Positions 45,160-56,150 of a stretch of DNA of 64,000 nt are shown here, piece after piece (position 1 is the stretch's first letter; every line of letters begins with the position of its first letter). The position numbers were made by a program, and so were the translations under genes. This stretch comes from Rhinopithecus roxellana (taxonomy: Eukaryota; Chordata; Mammalia; Primates; Cercopithecidae): positions 59,131,332 through 59,195,331 of the forward strand of contig NC_044566.1 of the NCBI RefSeq assembly GCF_007565055.1, in the 5' to 3' direction. The notes beneath the pieces are model-generated. The model had not been told where the DNA came from and made no database searches. It worked only from the letters and a program-made list of their open reading frames with translations.

Positions 45160-45335
45160 CCCAAGTTTTAGTACAAAAGAATCACTTTGAGGTGTTTTTC
45201 AGTATACGTGATTTGGGGTCCACCTGTCAGAAAATCAGGTGGAACAGATGGGGGTCCAGGAACCTGCATTTTGAAGAACCATTTCAGGGAATTGTGAGGC
45301 TGTTGCTGTGTGAACCCCACTTTGAAAACACCATT
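45160..45335 (+). mobile_element. MER5-like hAT DNA transposon (diverged)
   Basis: caaaagaatcactttgaggt, gaacctgcattttgaagaac and aaccccactttgaaaacacc match the MER5 layout in plus orientation. Confidence 0.65.
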
Positions 45336-45880
45336 ATATCACACAGCAGATGCTCTGAACACAGTTTCCTTTTTCCCCCCTCAATGTCGGAGTACAGGAA
45401 GAAACCAAAGACAATAGTTTAAAACGGGGAATTCAGTACATAGGGTATTGTGTTTGGTTTACATTACTTTATTGACATACACTAAAAGAAAATTTCATTT
45501 CACATTTAGCTTCTTACCTTGATGGCCTCTTTGTAAAACTCTAGTGTACAAAAGTGGTGTTTTAACTAAGTGAAAACAGCTCTGGCAGAAATCTCTGGCT
45601 GATAAATCTCTTTAGGGCTTTCCTAGCATAGGGAGTGGGTGAGGAAGGCCAGGTGGGGAAGAGGGCATTTCCTGTTTATTTGTGTTGCCTATTTAAAATG
45701 ATTCTCTACATCCTGTGATTTTTACAGTTGTTCTGAAAGGAAGCGCTGGTTTTTAACTCCATTGAAGTGCAGTGCTTGTGTTTCTGGAGGAGAGAGAGAG
45801 GGAGATGGGGATAAATCACCTTTGCACGTTTCACCGGTTGATGAATTATATATTCTTTCAGCTTCATTTTTCTGCTTCTT
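45336..45880. other. Unique intronic sequence, nothing recognised
   Basis: A GAGAGAGAG purine run lies at 45789-45805. No exon-like structure recognised. Confidence 0.45.
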
Positions 45881-46167
45881 TTTTTTTTTTGAAACGGAGT
45901 CTCACTCTCTCGCCCAGTCTGGAGTGCAGCGGCTGGATCTCAGCTCGCTGCAAGCTCCGCCTCCCGGGTTCACGCCATTCTCCTGCCTCAGCCTCCCCAG
46001 TAGCTGGGACTACAGGCGCCCGCCACCACACCCGGCTAGTTTTTTTGTATTTTTAGTGGAGATGGGGTTTCACCGTGTTAGCCAAGATGGTCTCGATCTC
46101 CTGACCTCGTGATCTGCCCGTCTCGGCCTCCCAAAGTGCTGGGATTACAGGCTTGAGCCACCCGGCC
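45881..46167 (-). mobile_element. AluYR-like, antisense
   Basis: gaaacggagtctcactctct, gcggctggatctcag, ggctagtttttttgtatttt, cgcccgtctcgg and aggcttgagccac. It lacks the gcg before cccggcc at its 5' end. The duplicated flank is (c)atttttctgcttctt on the left and acttttctgcttctt on the right. Confidence 0.94.
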
Positions 46168-46214
46168 ACTTTTCTGCTTCTTAAAAAAGCGCCCGGCCAC
46201 TTTTCTGCTTCTTA
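46161..46214 (+). repeat. 31-base tandem duplication across the Alu/flank junction
   Basis: cccggccacttttctgcttc plus tta occurs at 46161-46183 and again at 46192-46214, separated by aaaaagcg. It copies the Alu 5' tip together with its target-site duplication. Confidence 0.9.
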
Positions 46215-47114
46215 GTAACAGAGACAATGTTGGGCTTCACAGGACTCAAGATGACCTTCTCAGGTGATTTGGGGATGCAGTGTATGCATTTTTTAACTCT
46301 TTAAAAAAAATCTTCGCCTTTGGAGTGAAACATTTGGATCGTTTTATTCAGCCTATCATAGGACCAAGGGAAGGGGATTAAAAAAAAAGTCTTTAAAGTG
46401 CCTGAGATAAAAAGGTTTTGTGAAGAAAAGGACTCAAAATCCTAGGTTATACCAGTACTTCATGTTCATTTTGAATTTTCTTTATTCATTTTTTTTCCTC
46501 TCTGTGTATAGAATAATCAGAACTGTTGGGCAGAACTGTTGGTTGATAACAGGAAGCAGAGTCTCTGAGAAAGGCCCTCATCCTCTTTCCTTTTGGAGCT
46601 ACTGAGGCTTCACATACCAGCCATTGTAGGATTTGATGAAGGCTAGAGAAGAGTTAAATGGAACCTTCACTTACTCAGCATCAGTAGGAAGTAGTGTTGG
46701 CTACACTAAAAACACCGTTGTGCCAATGAGGTTTTCAGGGGAAAATAACAAGCTGCCTGTGATACGCAAGCAAACTGTGGCAAACTTTTTGATGTGTAGG
46801 CTCTGAGGCTTTCCAGTGTACTTCCTCAGAAGACATACATACATATATGCACACATGCACAATACAGCATATGTGCTTTTGATATACATGAAAGAGAAAA
46901 GATGAGTGGCAGTCAAATAGAGATTCCAGGGTTCGTAAACACAGGGCAATAGAAATGACATTTCCGGTATAGTCTGGAGGAGCAGCACCCATTTTCAGAA
47001 AGGAAGATGTTAGGAATAAACTTGACAAGGATGTAGAAGACCAACATATCACAATCCATCTGCAGGCATTTGTTACGGCCTTGCATGTGCTCAGAAAACA
47101 CACGCAGTCTTTTT
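46215..47114. other. Unique intronic sequence, nothing recognised
   Basis: Includes an ACATACATACATATATGCACACATGC stretch near 46832-46858 that is CA/TA-rich but impure. Minus-strand ORFs of 95 and 122 residues overlap in different frames and look random. Confidence 0.45.
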
Positions 47115-47421
47115 TTTTTTTTTTTTTTTTTTTTTTGAGATGGAGTCTTGCTCTGCCACCCAGGCTGGAGTGCAGTGGCCGGATCTCAGCTCACTGCAAG
47201 CTCCGCCTCCCGGGTTTACGCCATTCTCCTGCCTCAGCCTCCCGAGTAGCTGGGACTACAGGTGCCCGCCTCGTCGCCCGGCTAGTTTTTTGTATTTTTT
47301 TTAAGTAGAGACAGGGTTTCACCGTATTAGCCAGGATGGTCTCGATCTCCTGACCTCGTGATCCGCCCGTCTCGGCCTCCCAAAGTGCTGGGATTACAGG
47401 CTTGAGCCACCGCGCCCGGCC
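47115..47421 (-). mobile_element. AluYR-like, antisense, with perfect target-site duplication
   Basis: A T tract of about 28, then a low-divergence antisense Alu with gtggccggatctcag, gggtttacgccattctcc, ggctagttttttgt and aggcttgagccaccgcg. The 16-base repeat cacacgcagtcttttt is at 47099-47114 and 47422-47437. Probably a recent, lineage-specific insertion. Confidence 0.97.
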
Positions 47422-47437
47422 CACACGCAGTCTTTTT

Positions 47438-48320
47438 ATAGATGATGAAAGTAGAGTTTTCTTGGTTTGGGATAATCTAAATACTATAGTCCTTCAAAAA
47501 CATACAGATTCTAAAAATTGAAGATAACATCTCCATTAACATTGAGTGAAAAACAGAAAGCAATGAAGTCCATGGGGGGATTTAAAAGACATGAAACACT
47601 AAACACACCTTACCCTGAATAATTTACATGAATATTTTCAAATTGTTTTTTAAAATAGAAAAGCAGTCATAACTACTTTGACTTTGAAGCTCAAACTCTA
47701 ATTTTCTATTTGACATCAGCTGTTGGTTTTGTGTGATAGAGTTGGGTCATGAAGATACACATTTACAAAAATCCATTTAGAACTTTTAATTCTGGATAAA
47801 ATAAATCCAGTTTCTAAGTTCAGTATCAGCCCTCACTCCTCGCATAAGGAACTTTTGTTATGTAGGACTTGAGGAATGCCCCAGCTGGGGAAATGCCAGT
47901 TAATAGATTCAGACAGATGGATTTTGATGAGAGTCTGCACCGTTCACACCCCTTAGCAAATGTTTTCGAATATTCTCAAGTAACACACTTAACTTGAAAA
48001 CAAATATGGATTTGCTTACTTTAGAGTCAATAGTAATTATTATTATGAGTAGTGTATAAAAATATCTGCTCTGTTTTTGCATCTTAGAGTGCTAAATTTA
48101 TATGTCACATTATAACTTTAGACCTTTTACTCCTTTCTACATACAGAGAAAACATACTTTGAATTTAAAACCTGGCTTTGGCAGAAAATTATTTCAGCTG
48201 TTGCAGAATATTGCACTTTTTTTCTTAACCTCTCCCTGCCCAAAGTCAGAGTGATCATCGGCTGTGGAAATAGCCTTATGAAATCCCCAAGAGGAATGCA
48301 AGATCCTGACGAGGTCTTTC
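47438..48320. other. Unique intronic sequence, nothing recognised
   Basis: No repeat or exon signature recognised over about 880 bases. Confidence 0.45.
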
Positions 48321-48377
48321 GTTTTTTTTTTTGTTTTTTGTTTTTTTTTGTTGTTGTTGTTGTTTGTTTGTTTGTTT
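48321..48377 (+). repeat. T/G-rich low-complexity tract
   Basis: T runs interrupted by G, then (TTG)n and (TTTG)n. Confidence 0.9.
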
Positions 48378-48527
48378 CCCTCAGCAGAGACTGTGAAACC
48401 AGACCAAAAGGGAACAACACCAGAATAGAAATTAGACGGGACCAAGGAGCATGATGGCGTTTCTTACCTGAGCCATTTTGTGGAGCCCAGTGGTCTTTGA
48501 TGAGCATGATGCGTATTTCTGGCTATG

Positions 48528-48555
48528 TTTTTTTTTTTTTTTTTTTTTTTTTTTT
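48528..48555 (+). repeat. Poly-T tract of 28 bases
   Basis: Pure T run without an attached Alu or L1. Likely an orphan homopolymer, so prone to length error in an assembly. Confidence 0.9.
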
Positions 48556-48714
48556 GCCAGAATCCATTTTCTTCTGGCATTAAGTTAATTGAACGCCAGA
48601 GAATCAAGTTTAAAGTATAGGAAAATGGGAAAGCAGAAGATCAGAGATAGTGCTTTGTTTGTTTAAGGTAGTAAAATGAGAGCATAAGTACCATGTATGT
48701 ACTATTACACTGAG

Positions 48715-49140
48715 TGTCTTTTCTGGGCAAGGCACTTTGCTGGGTGCTGGGAATTCAGCTGAAAAACAGCTCTCATAAAACTTGCCTGCCGTCTAGGGGG
48801 TAGATCACACTTATGCGACAAATCACCCATGTAATTATTTAATTACGGTTGTGGGAAGGGCTGAGTGGGAGAAGGGTGCAATCAGAGTATAGCAGGGAGG
48901 CTAACAGCATCTGTAGGTTAGAGAATGCTTCCCTGAGGAATAGCGTTTGAGCTGAGTTCTGGAGGGTAGTGTAAATTCCGTGGGAGAAAGGGTTAGGAAG
49001 GGCGTATAAGGCAGTGGGAACAGCATATGCAAAGGCTCAGAATCAGGCAAGTACTTGGGCCGGAGCAGGGATTGGAGGCACCTGATATGGCTGGAGTTCG
49101 GAGAATCAGTGGGAGCCAGGCTGGCAGGCACTGTTAACAC
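48715..49140 (-). mobile_element. L2 3' region, antisense
   Basis: ttgctgggtgctgggaattc, aatgcttccctgaggaatag, gtttgagctgagttctgga and cagcatatgcaaaggctcag, all reversed L2 text, well preserved. Confidence 0.85.
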
Positions 49141-50569
49141 AGTGTGACGCAACCCTGGTAGGGGCCTCATCACATTACATCCTGTGCTGCCAAACATGGT
49201 GGCTCTGGTTGGTGCTACTCATTTTCTGGCCGGAGGAAAAAATATTGGGACTTCAAATTTCTTCTCTTATTCTGTTCCAGTTCTTACCTGGGTCTCTATC
49301 TCCATGTCTAGATGTCTATAAAAAAGAAAAAAAAAATGTTTTTAAAAATTTTTTCTAAGAAAATCGTACTACTGCTTTTTCATAATGCCCTGCCAATTTT
49401 AATTAATTCAACATCCACAGGGACCTTGTTTAAGTTGTATATCTTTCAAAAACTGGAATATTAGTTTAAATTAGTAGAAAGGAGAACTAAATTGCATGAT
49501 TGTAGCAAGTACCGACTTAGGTTTTTAAAGATAGCAGTCTCTTCTTTTTAACTCCTGAAGCCTTGGCTTATCAAGAGAAAAATAAATTTTCACTGTGTAC
49601 CAAAATAGAAGGCTTTCCAGATCCTATTTCTGAATAGCTGAATAATGCGTCTGCAGCTTTTTACGTCACATCTGCGCGTGCAACAGCTGTTAGGTCATTC
49701 CTGCAACTCCAGCATTTGTTCATATTTTCAGATGTTCAACATTTTTATGAGCAGATGTAAGATTTTAAGTTTCATTTGGAGAAAACATGCCTTTCCTACT
49801 TGCAAAATATAATTTCTGGTTCATTTGTTAGGAAATGAAAATATCAGATACATTTTTTAATGTACTTACGCTGGATTTAACTTCTCAGCTAAACTGCGTG
49901 GAGAACGGTACAAACAACAGTGAACACAGAGAGCTCCTTGAGCCTGTAGGACAAGATTTACTGATCGCATTGTTTGGAAGGCTCATGTTACTAAGACTTT
50001 GGGCTGTTTATTTGTACATCATGTACATTCTGAGGAAATGCAAGCCATTCTCGTTGATTGTCATCATCAGATTTGAAAAGTTATATAAGTGAAGGTATTA
50101 GATACAAGAGTGAGTTGTTGCAGTATATAACATTGGTAAATGGAATCGATTTGGAAATGAGCTATAAAACTTGTTAGCAGTTACATATATGCGAATCTCA
50201 ACACGGTGATTAATGAACTGTGAATTGATAGCATCTGCTGGACACTGCTTTATTCAGAACATTGTTTCACTCACAAGTCATAGCAGAAGAATTCAAAAAC
50301 ATTAGAGGATGCAGACTTTTCTTTGTATTAAATAGTAGTTTAGCCTGATGCACAAATTATGCATTCTTGATAACACTGAAAAAGTAACAAGATTTTCCAA
50401 AAATTATGAACGAATGCTCTATAAACTGAGTGTATAAGTTCTGAAAGAATAGAGAAGAAACAAACTCCTATGAGCAAGGATCACTTACAGAACTCTTCTC
50501 AGAGGAGATGAATTTGGGCTTGGGTGGAGAGAGAAATAAGCAATGTGGATTGATGTTCAACATCAGAGA
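49141..50569. other. Repeat-free intronic block of 1.4 kb
   Basis: No transposon recognised. 49660-49700 holds ttacgtcacatctgcgcgtg followed by caacagctgttagg: a CRE-like TTACGTCA, two isolated CpGs in GCGCG, and a CAGCTG E-box. 49835-50092 holds an 85-residue plus-strand ORF with no family resemblance. The block is a plausible regulatory or conserved segment. Confidence 0.4.
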
Positions 50570-50757
50570 GCAGGAAAGCCAAGTTCTTTGATGCTACCAC
50601 CTCCTAGCTGTGTGGCTTTAGGCAAGATACTTCACCACTCGACTTCCGTTATCTCATCTATAAAATGGGGCTAATAATCATTTTTGAATGAGTATTAAAT
50701 AAGATAATATATGTAAGAGAACAGTGATGGCACAGAGTCAGTGCTTAAAATGTCAGC
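50570..50757 (+). mobile_element. MIR, plus orientation
   Basis: cacctcctagctgtgtggct, ttaggcaagatacttcacca, tctcatctataaaatggggc and acagagtcagtgcttaaaat in MIR order. Confidence 0.85.
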
Positions 50758-50758
50758 T

Positions 50759-50792
<34 letters not shown>

Positions 50793-50795
50793 TTC
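50759..50795 (+). repeat. (ATT)n microsatellite at the Alu tail
   Basis: About ten ATT units mark the A-tail side of the following antisense Alu. A shorter (ATT)n copy is at 51064-51080 on the other side, within the target-site duplication. Confidence 0.9.
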
Positions 50796-51063
50796 TGAGA
50801 CAGAGTCTCTCTCTGTTGCTCAGGCTGGAGTGCAGTGGTGTGATCTCGGCTCACTGCAACCTCTGTCTCCCAGGTTCGAGCGATTCTCGTGCCTCAGCCT
50901 TTCGAGTAGCTGGGATTACAGGTGCCCGCCACCATGTCCGGCTAATTTTTATATTTTCAGTGGAAACAGGGTTTCACCATGTTGGCCAGGCAGGTCTCAA
51001 ACTCCTGACCTCAGGTGATCTGCCGGCCTTGGGGTTACCTCGGGTGAGCTACCACGCCTGGCC
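50796..51063 (-). mobile_element. AluS-like, antisense
   Basis: ctgagacagagtctctctct through taccacgcctggcc. A short deletion near 51030 shortens the left monomer end. Confidence 0.93.
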
Positions 51064-51473
51064 TATTTATTATTATTATTCATTAATAGAAATTACAGAA
51101 ATCAGGGTTATTAGGTGGAGGGAATGCTGTCTACGAAAGAACAGAGGGGACGACAAATCTGTCTCAGAAATATTCAGTCAGTTTTAAGCAACAGTAATGT
51201 TATTTCTAGCAAATACAATACATTCAATGTTATTTTAAACACACAATATTGAATGATCTCCATAAAATTGACTGTGTGACTTTTAATAGTCTCTGAAATC
51301 TGGAAGTTATTTATATACATCCAGAACTCATGGCTAACCTTCAGTGATATGTTTATAGTGAAAGAATGAGCTTGTGTTTACTTGCATAGAGGAGGGAGGG
51401 TGTGACAACTTCTACTGAAAATGTGTCAGTACAGTTTTCCATTTAGAATGGTACATATGGGAAGTTGATTTTC
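51064..51473. other. Unique intronic sequence, nothing recognised
   Basis: No repeat or exon signature apart from the short ATT run at its start. Confidence 0.4.
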
Positions 51474-51603
51474 TTTTGTTTTCTAGAGATGGGGGTCTCC
51501 CTGTATTGCCCAGGCTGGTCTCAGATTCCTGGCCTCAAGCAGTCCTCCCCCGTCAGTCTCCAGTGTAGCTGGGAGTACCAGGGCAAGACACCATACCTGG
51601 CCA
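51474..51603 (-). mobile_element. Alu monomer (FLAM/FRAM-like), antisense
   Basis: About 125 bases: tagagatgggggtctccctg, ttgcccaggctggtctcaga, then the end accatacctggcc. A single diverged monomer. Confidence 0.7.
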
Positions 51604-52204
51604 ATGTTATTTTATTCATTTAAAAAATATCTTGTGGGTGGAAATGTGATTTAGAGAAATATACATAAAGTAGATAATCTAAGCATATTTTGAAAATTCG
51701 AGGTTCTGAAAAAAATCATCTGAGTACACCTGAGAGGAGGACTGAAAACACAGGGGTCATCTTCAGAAGAATTTCAAATGCCATTTTCCATGCTAGTTAG
51801 CTAGCTAGCTAATCCCTCCACATAATACATACTACATACCTAATCCCATCAAATTTCCAAGCCATTTTCTCATGCTAGTTAGCTAATCCCTCCACGTACT
51901 ACTCCTAGAGACCCTGCAGTGCCTTGATGTCAGCACAGTCCCCTGGAATCCTGGAGTGTGGTCTCTGGGAAGGAAGAAAAGGGCCCTGGAGTTTGAGCTG
52001 GACAGCCCTCAGCTCCTGGCTCAAGTCACTCAATAGTTCCAACTCTGTGTTCTCCTGTAAAATAGCTACCTTTAGGCTTTCTGTAAGGACCAGGAGAAAA
52101 AAACATTTGCAAAAGTGACAAAACCCATCTGTATCTGCAATCTAGACATTCATTCTAGCAGTAGCCAAAGGCTGTGATCACCGTTGCTTTATTTTCATCC
52201 TTTA
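51604..52204. other. Intronic sequence with a local duplication
   Basis: tgctagttagctagctagct with the following aatccctccacata (51792-51823) recurs as tgctagttagctaatccctc (from about 51874), both preceded by gccatttt. The spacing is about 80 bases. No other feature is recognised. Confidence 0.6.
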
Positions 52205-52420
52205 TGAGTGTACTCTATAATTAGTGCTTTCAATATACAAGCTCACTTAACGTTTACAACAGTAGGCAATCCTATTATCCAATTTTACAGAGGAGGATGT
52301 TGAGATGGAGTGAGGTGAAATAACTTGTCTCAGAGCAGGCATTTAGCAAGCAGCCAAGCAGGGCTTTGAACTTGGATGGTATGGTTCCATATCATGCTAT
52401 AGAGCCTCATCTGTATCCAA
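52205..52420 (-). mobile_element. MIR, antisense
   Basis: aattagtgctttcaatatac, tccaattttacagaggagga and gggctttgaacttggatggt in reversed MIR order. Confidence 0.7.
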
Positions 52421-52524
52421 ACTACAGCAAGGAGTATACAAATATGCATCTGATTCCTTTTAGGGTTTTGTCCAAGTATTAAGTTCTTGTCCAGGCTTAT
52501 AAATATTGAGCTATGAAACTAAAG

Positions 52525-52680
52525 GAGCCTTAGAGATCATATACGAGTCCAACTCCTTATTTTGCAAGTTCTCACGAAGGGCTGGACAGGATAAATGATT
52601 GACCCACACTAAGACAGATCTTGGTAACAGGGATGTGGTAGGTCTCCTGATTCAGTGCTTGTCCCATTCCACTGTGTAAC
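52525..52680 (-). mobile_element. MIR-family SINE, antisense
   Basis: ccttagagatcatatacgag, ccaactccttattttgcaag and ggtctcctgattcagtgctt resemble the reversed MIR3-type consensus. Confidence 0.55.
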
Positions 52681-52704
52681 TTCTCTAGCTTTACAGGAGA
52701 TAAT

Positions 52705-53990
52705 TTAACTTATTGTTAAAATCACATTCATTTTTAAACAATTTAGATAAAATTCACCCTCATAAAATGCACACTTCAGTGGTTTTTAGTATATTCACAA
52801 ATTTGTGCAACCATCATCACTATCTAATTCCAGAATATTTTTATCACCACAAAAAGCAACCCATGCCTATTAGCAATTATACTCTATTTCTTCTCCCTCC
52901 AACGCTAAGCAACTTTTTGTCTCTGTGAATTCATCTCTTCTGCACATTTCATGTATATAGAATCATAAAATAGGTGGCCTTTTGTGTCTGGCATCTTTCA
53001 CTTAGCATGTTTTCAAGGTCCATCCATACTGTAACATGCATCAGTACTTCATTCCTTTTTATTACTGAATGATATTCCATTGTATGGATATGCTACATTT
53101 TATCTGTTTATCAGTAGATGGACATTTGGGTTGTCTCCACATTTTAGCTATGATTAATAATGCTGCTGTGAGCATTCACATACAATTTTTCTATAAACAT
53201 ATGTTTTAATTTTCTTGGGTATAGATCTATGAGTGGGATTGCTTGGTCATCGGTAACTCTATGTCTAACTTCTTGAGGAACTGCTAAATTGTTTTCCAAA
53301 GTGGTTGCACCGTTTTACATTCCTGCCAGCAACAGGTTCAAATTTCTCTACTTCTAATCAACACTTCTTATTGCCCAACTTTTTTATTGTAGTTATCCTA
53401 GTGGTTGTGAAATGGTATCTCATCGTGGTTTTGACTTGCATATGCTTAATGACTAATGATATTGAACATCTTTTCATGTGCATTTGTATATCTTCTTTGG
53501 GAAGATATATATTCAAATCCTCTGACCTTTCTTAATTTTTCTCGCCTTTTCATCATTGATTTGCAAGAGTTCTTTTTATTTCTGGATACTAGACTCTTAT
53601 CAGATACGTGGTTTGCAAGTATTTTTTCCCATTCTGTGGGTTGTCTCTTTGGTTTCTTGATAGTGTTCTTTAAAGTTCAAGTTTTTAATTTTAATGAATT
53701 CCAATTAATCTATTTTTTCTTTGATTGCTTATTGCTTTACATGTCATTTCTAAAAAATGACATCTAATCTAAGGTCGTGAATGTTGTCTTCTAAGAGCTT
53801 TATAGTTTTAACTCTTACACTTAGGGCTTTGATTCATTTTGAGTTAATTTGTGTGTATAGTATAAGGTAGGGGTTTAACTTCATTCTTTTGCATGTGGAT
53901 ATCTAATTGCCCCAAAACCATTTGCTGAAAAGACTATTCTTTCTTCACTGAATTTTCTTGGTATCCTGTTGACGCATTCATTCTTACATT
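52705..53990 (-). mobile_element. Old L1M LINE 3' half, antisense
   Basis: A long degenerate antisense L1: taaaattcaccctcataaaa, cttttgtgtctggcatcttt, ttcattcctttttattactg, atttgggttgtctccacatt, agtgggattgcttggtcat, gaaatggtatctcatcgtgg and cattctgtgggttgtctctt. All frames are broken. The ORFs reported on the plus strand are antisense shadows. Confidence 0.9.
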
Positions 53991-54394
53991 AAAATAAATA
54001 CCTATTCTCTGTGAGTCAGAATGAGTGAGTCAATTGTAAGTTTGTTGTATTGCTTTTAAAATGGAGTGGATCATAAAAATGTCTCAGTTGTTTCATCTAT
54101 AAACTGAGGGTGATACTACTTTTTGGTAAGATCATTTAAGGTGTAAAATATCTTGCTGAAGGCAGAGGGCTAGATCATATTACCTCCCAAAAGACTGGAC
54201 ACTAGCCTTAATTGTAAACCTCTGATTGATGCCAATGTGGTTGAAAGCCTTTTGAGTCTGACCAACATAGATCCAAATCTTGACTCCATTACTTACTAAT
54301 TAAATGACATTGAGCAAGTTAGTTCTTTACTTGGGAACTGGTTTATTGTGAGGATTGAATAGGATAATGTATAAAAATATTTAACAAAATCACT
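53991..54394. other. Unique intronic sequence, nothing recognised
   Basis: The part at 54250-54390 weakly resembles a MIR in plus orientation (atccaaatcttgactcc, attacttactaattaaatga). Confidence 0.4.
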
Positions 54395-55530
54395 CCAATT
54401 TATTCATTCATTTATCCATCCATCCATCCATCCATTCTGGAAGATCTTGTTGAGTGCTTATAAAATGCTAAAATAAATTAAATAGACAAAGTCCCTGCTC
54501 TCATAGAGTTTACTTTGTACTGGGGACACAGACAATAAGCAAATCAATCAATAAATATATAATATAGTGTCAAGTAGAGATAAGTATATGCAGAAGAAAA
54601 ATCAAGCAGATTTTACAAAATAGAAAGTGAGTGTAGGGTTCTTATAGATAAGATACTGAGGAAGACTTCTCAAGGATGGTGATATTTGAGGAGAGATCTA
54701 GATGAAAGGAGGTAATTAGCCTCTTAGATCAGGGGGATGAGTGTTCCAGACAAAGAGAATGTAGAGAATTGACAGTAGAGGGCAAGAATGAAAGAAAGCA
54801 GGGATGATGCAGTAGTCAGTAGGTGAGAGAATAGTGCTTGAAACAGGAAGTAATGAGACATGGTCTGATTGGAGTGCATTGGAAGGGAAGACCATCAGGT
54901 GTTGGTTGTAGGATGCTTCATTGTTGGATGACTCTTCAAGATTTAGTTTAAGAAACTGGATGAATGAAGACGCTATTCAATGAGTTGGCAGAAGCCTGGG
55001 GAAGAGCATGTTGGGTTGGATGGGCACAGAGTTCTCTTTGGGACATGTTAGAGATTCAGGCAGAGATCACAAGCCAGTAAGATACAAGTCTGGAGTTCAG
55101 ATGACAGATGGGATTTTTAGAATCATCAGGATATATTTAGTGTTTAAAGTCAGGAATGGATGAGATTGCCTAGTAAATGAGTGTATACAGAGAAGAGAGG
55201 AGGACAAGGAATGAGCCCTGAGGCACCACCACCTCAGAGGTCAGCAAGGGAAGAATGTCTCAGTGGAGACTGAGGTGGCGGGAAAATCAGGAAAGCCTGA
55301 TGTCCCAGAAGACAACTGAAGACGAAATTTCATGAAGGAGAGACTGATCACAAGTGTCAGAAACTTCTGAGATGTCAAGAAAGAAAAGGGCCAAGAAATT
55401 ATCATGAGTTTGTCAAGACAGATGTCACTGGCACCCTTGATGAATGTGGTTACACAGGAGTGGTGGGGACAAAGGCCTGATGGAGGTGGTTCAGGATAGA
55501 GAGGGAGATGAAGCAATGAATGCAGTGGAT
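54395..55530 (-). mobile_element. Long L2 LINE, antisense, with a CATC tract
   Basis: About 1.1 kb of reversed L2 including part of the coding region: cagacaataagcaaatcaat, gatgagtgttccagacaaag, gggacatgttagagattcag, caagtctggagttcagatga, aatgagccctgaggcaccac and acaggagtggtggggacaaa. A (CATC)n tract is at 54405-54436. Frames are decayed. Confidence 0.88.
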
Positions 55531-55600
55531 AAGTCCTAACAAGGTGCTGTGGTACATGCTCAAGAAATATCATTAAAGCGTATAATTGGAGATCTAATTC

Positions 55601-55830
55601 AGAGGCAGCACAATAGCTTGGTAAGAGCACAAGCTTTGAGTTCAGCTCCCAGCAATATCACCTACTTGCTGTGTGACCATAGGCAAATCACTTCCTGGGT
55701 CTCTGGGCTTTATTTTCCCACATTTATAAAATAGAGATTATAATACCAATCACACAACATTGCCATGAAGATTAGAGATAACGAATAACCCGTCCTGGGA
55801 CAGCTTCTGGCATGTGACAGTCACACTACA
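55601..55830 (+). mobile_element. MIR, plus orientation, near full length
   Basis: cacaatagcttggtaagagc, cacctacttgctgtgtgacc, ataggcaaatcacttcctgg, tttataaaatagagattata and gggacagcttctggcatgtg in MIR order. Confidence 0.9.
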
Positions 55831-55949
55831 AAGTGGAAATCTTATATTACTAATTTTATTTATTTACCAGTCAGAACCAAGAGTACTTATTTCTACATTG
55901 CTTATAATAGACAAATCCATAGGCTTGGTAACCAGATGACTGGGAACAC

Positions 55950-56150
55950 TTCACAAAACAGGAGGAGTCATTTCTGTGTTTTGAAGGCTGAATGGAAGCT
56001 TTCTCGGTAAAGAAGAGGTGAAGGCATATTTCTGATAGGGGAAACCACGTGTGAGAGATAGCAGGTGTGTCAGAAGGCTGCCTGAAGGGAATTAGAGAAG
56101 ATTAGGTTGGAGAGGAAGGCAGAAGGTAGAGTGTGAAGACTCTTATAAAC
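55950..56150 (-). mobile_element. Possible L2 fragment, antisense
   Basis: Weak resemblance to reversed L2 (acaggaggagtcatttctgt, gagagatagcaggtgtgtca). Low confidence. Confidence 0.35.

Noticed and set aside
53305..53767. Plus-strand ORFs of 76 and 103 residues
   Set aside because: They are antisense shadows of the L1M element on the minus strand.
54405..54436. CATC repeats considered as a possible CRISPR-like array
   Set aside because: It is a simple 4-base microsatellite with no spacers, in a primate genome.
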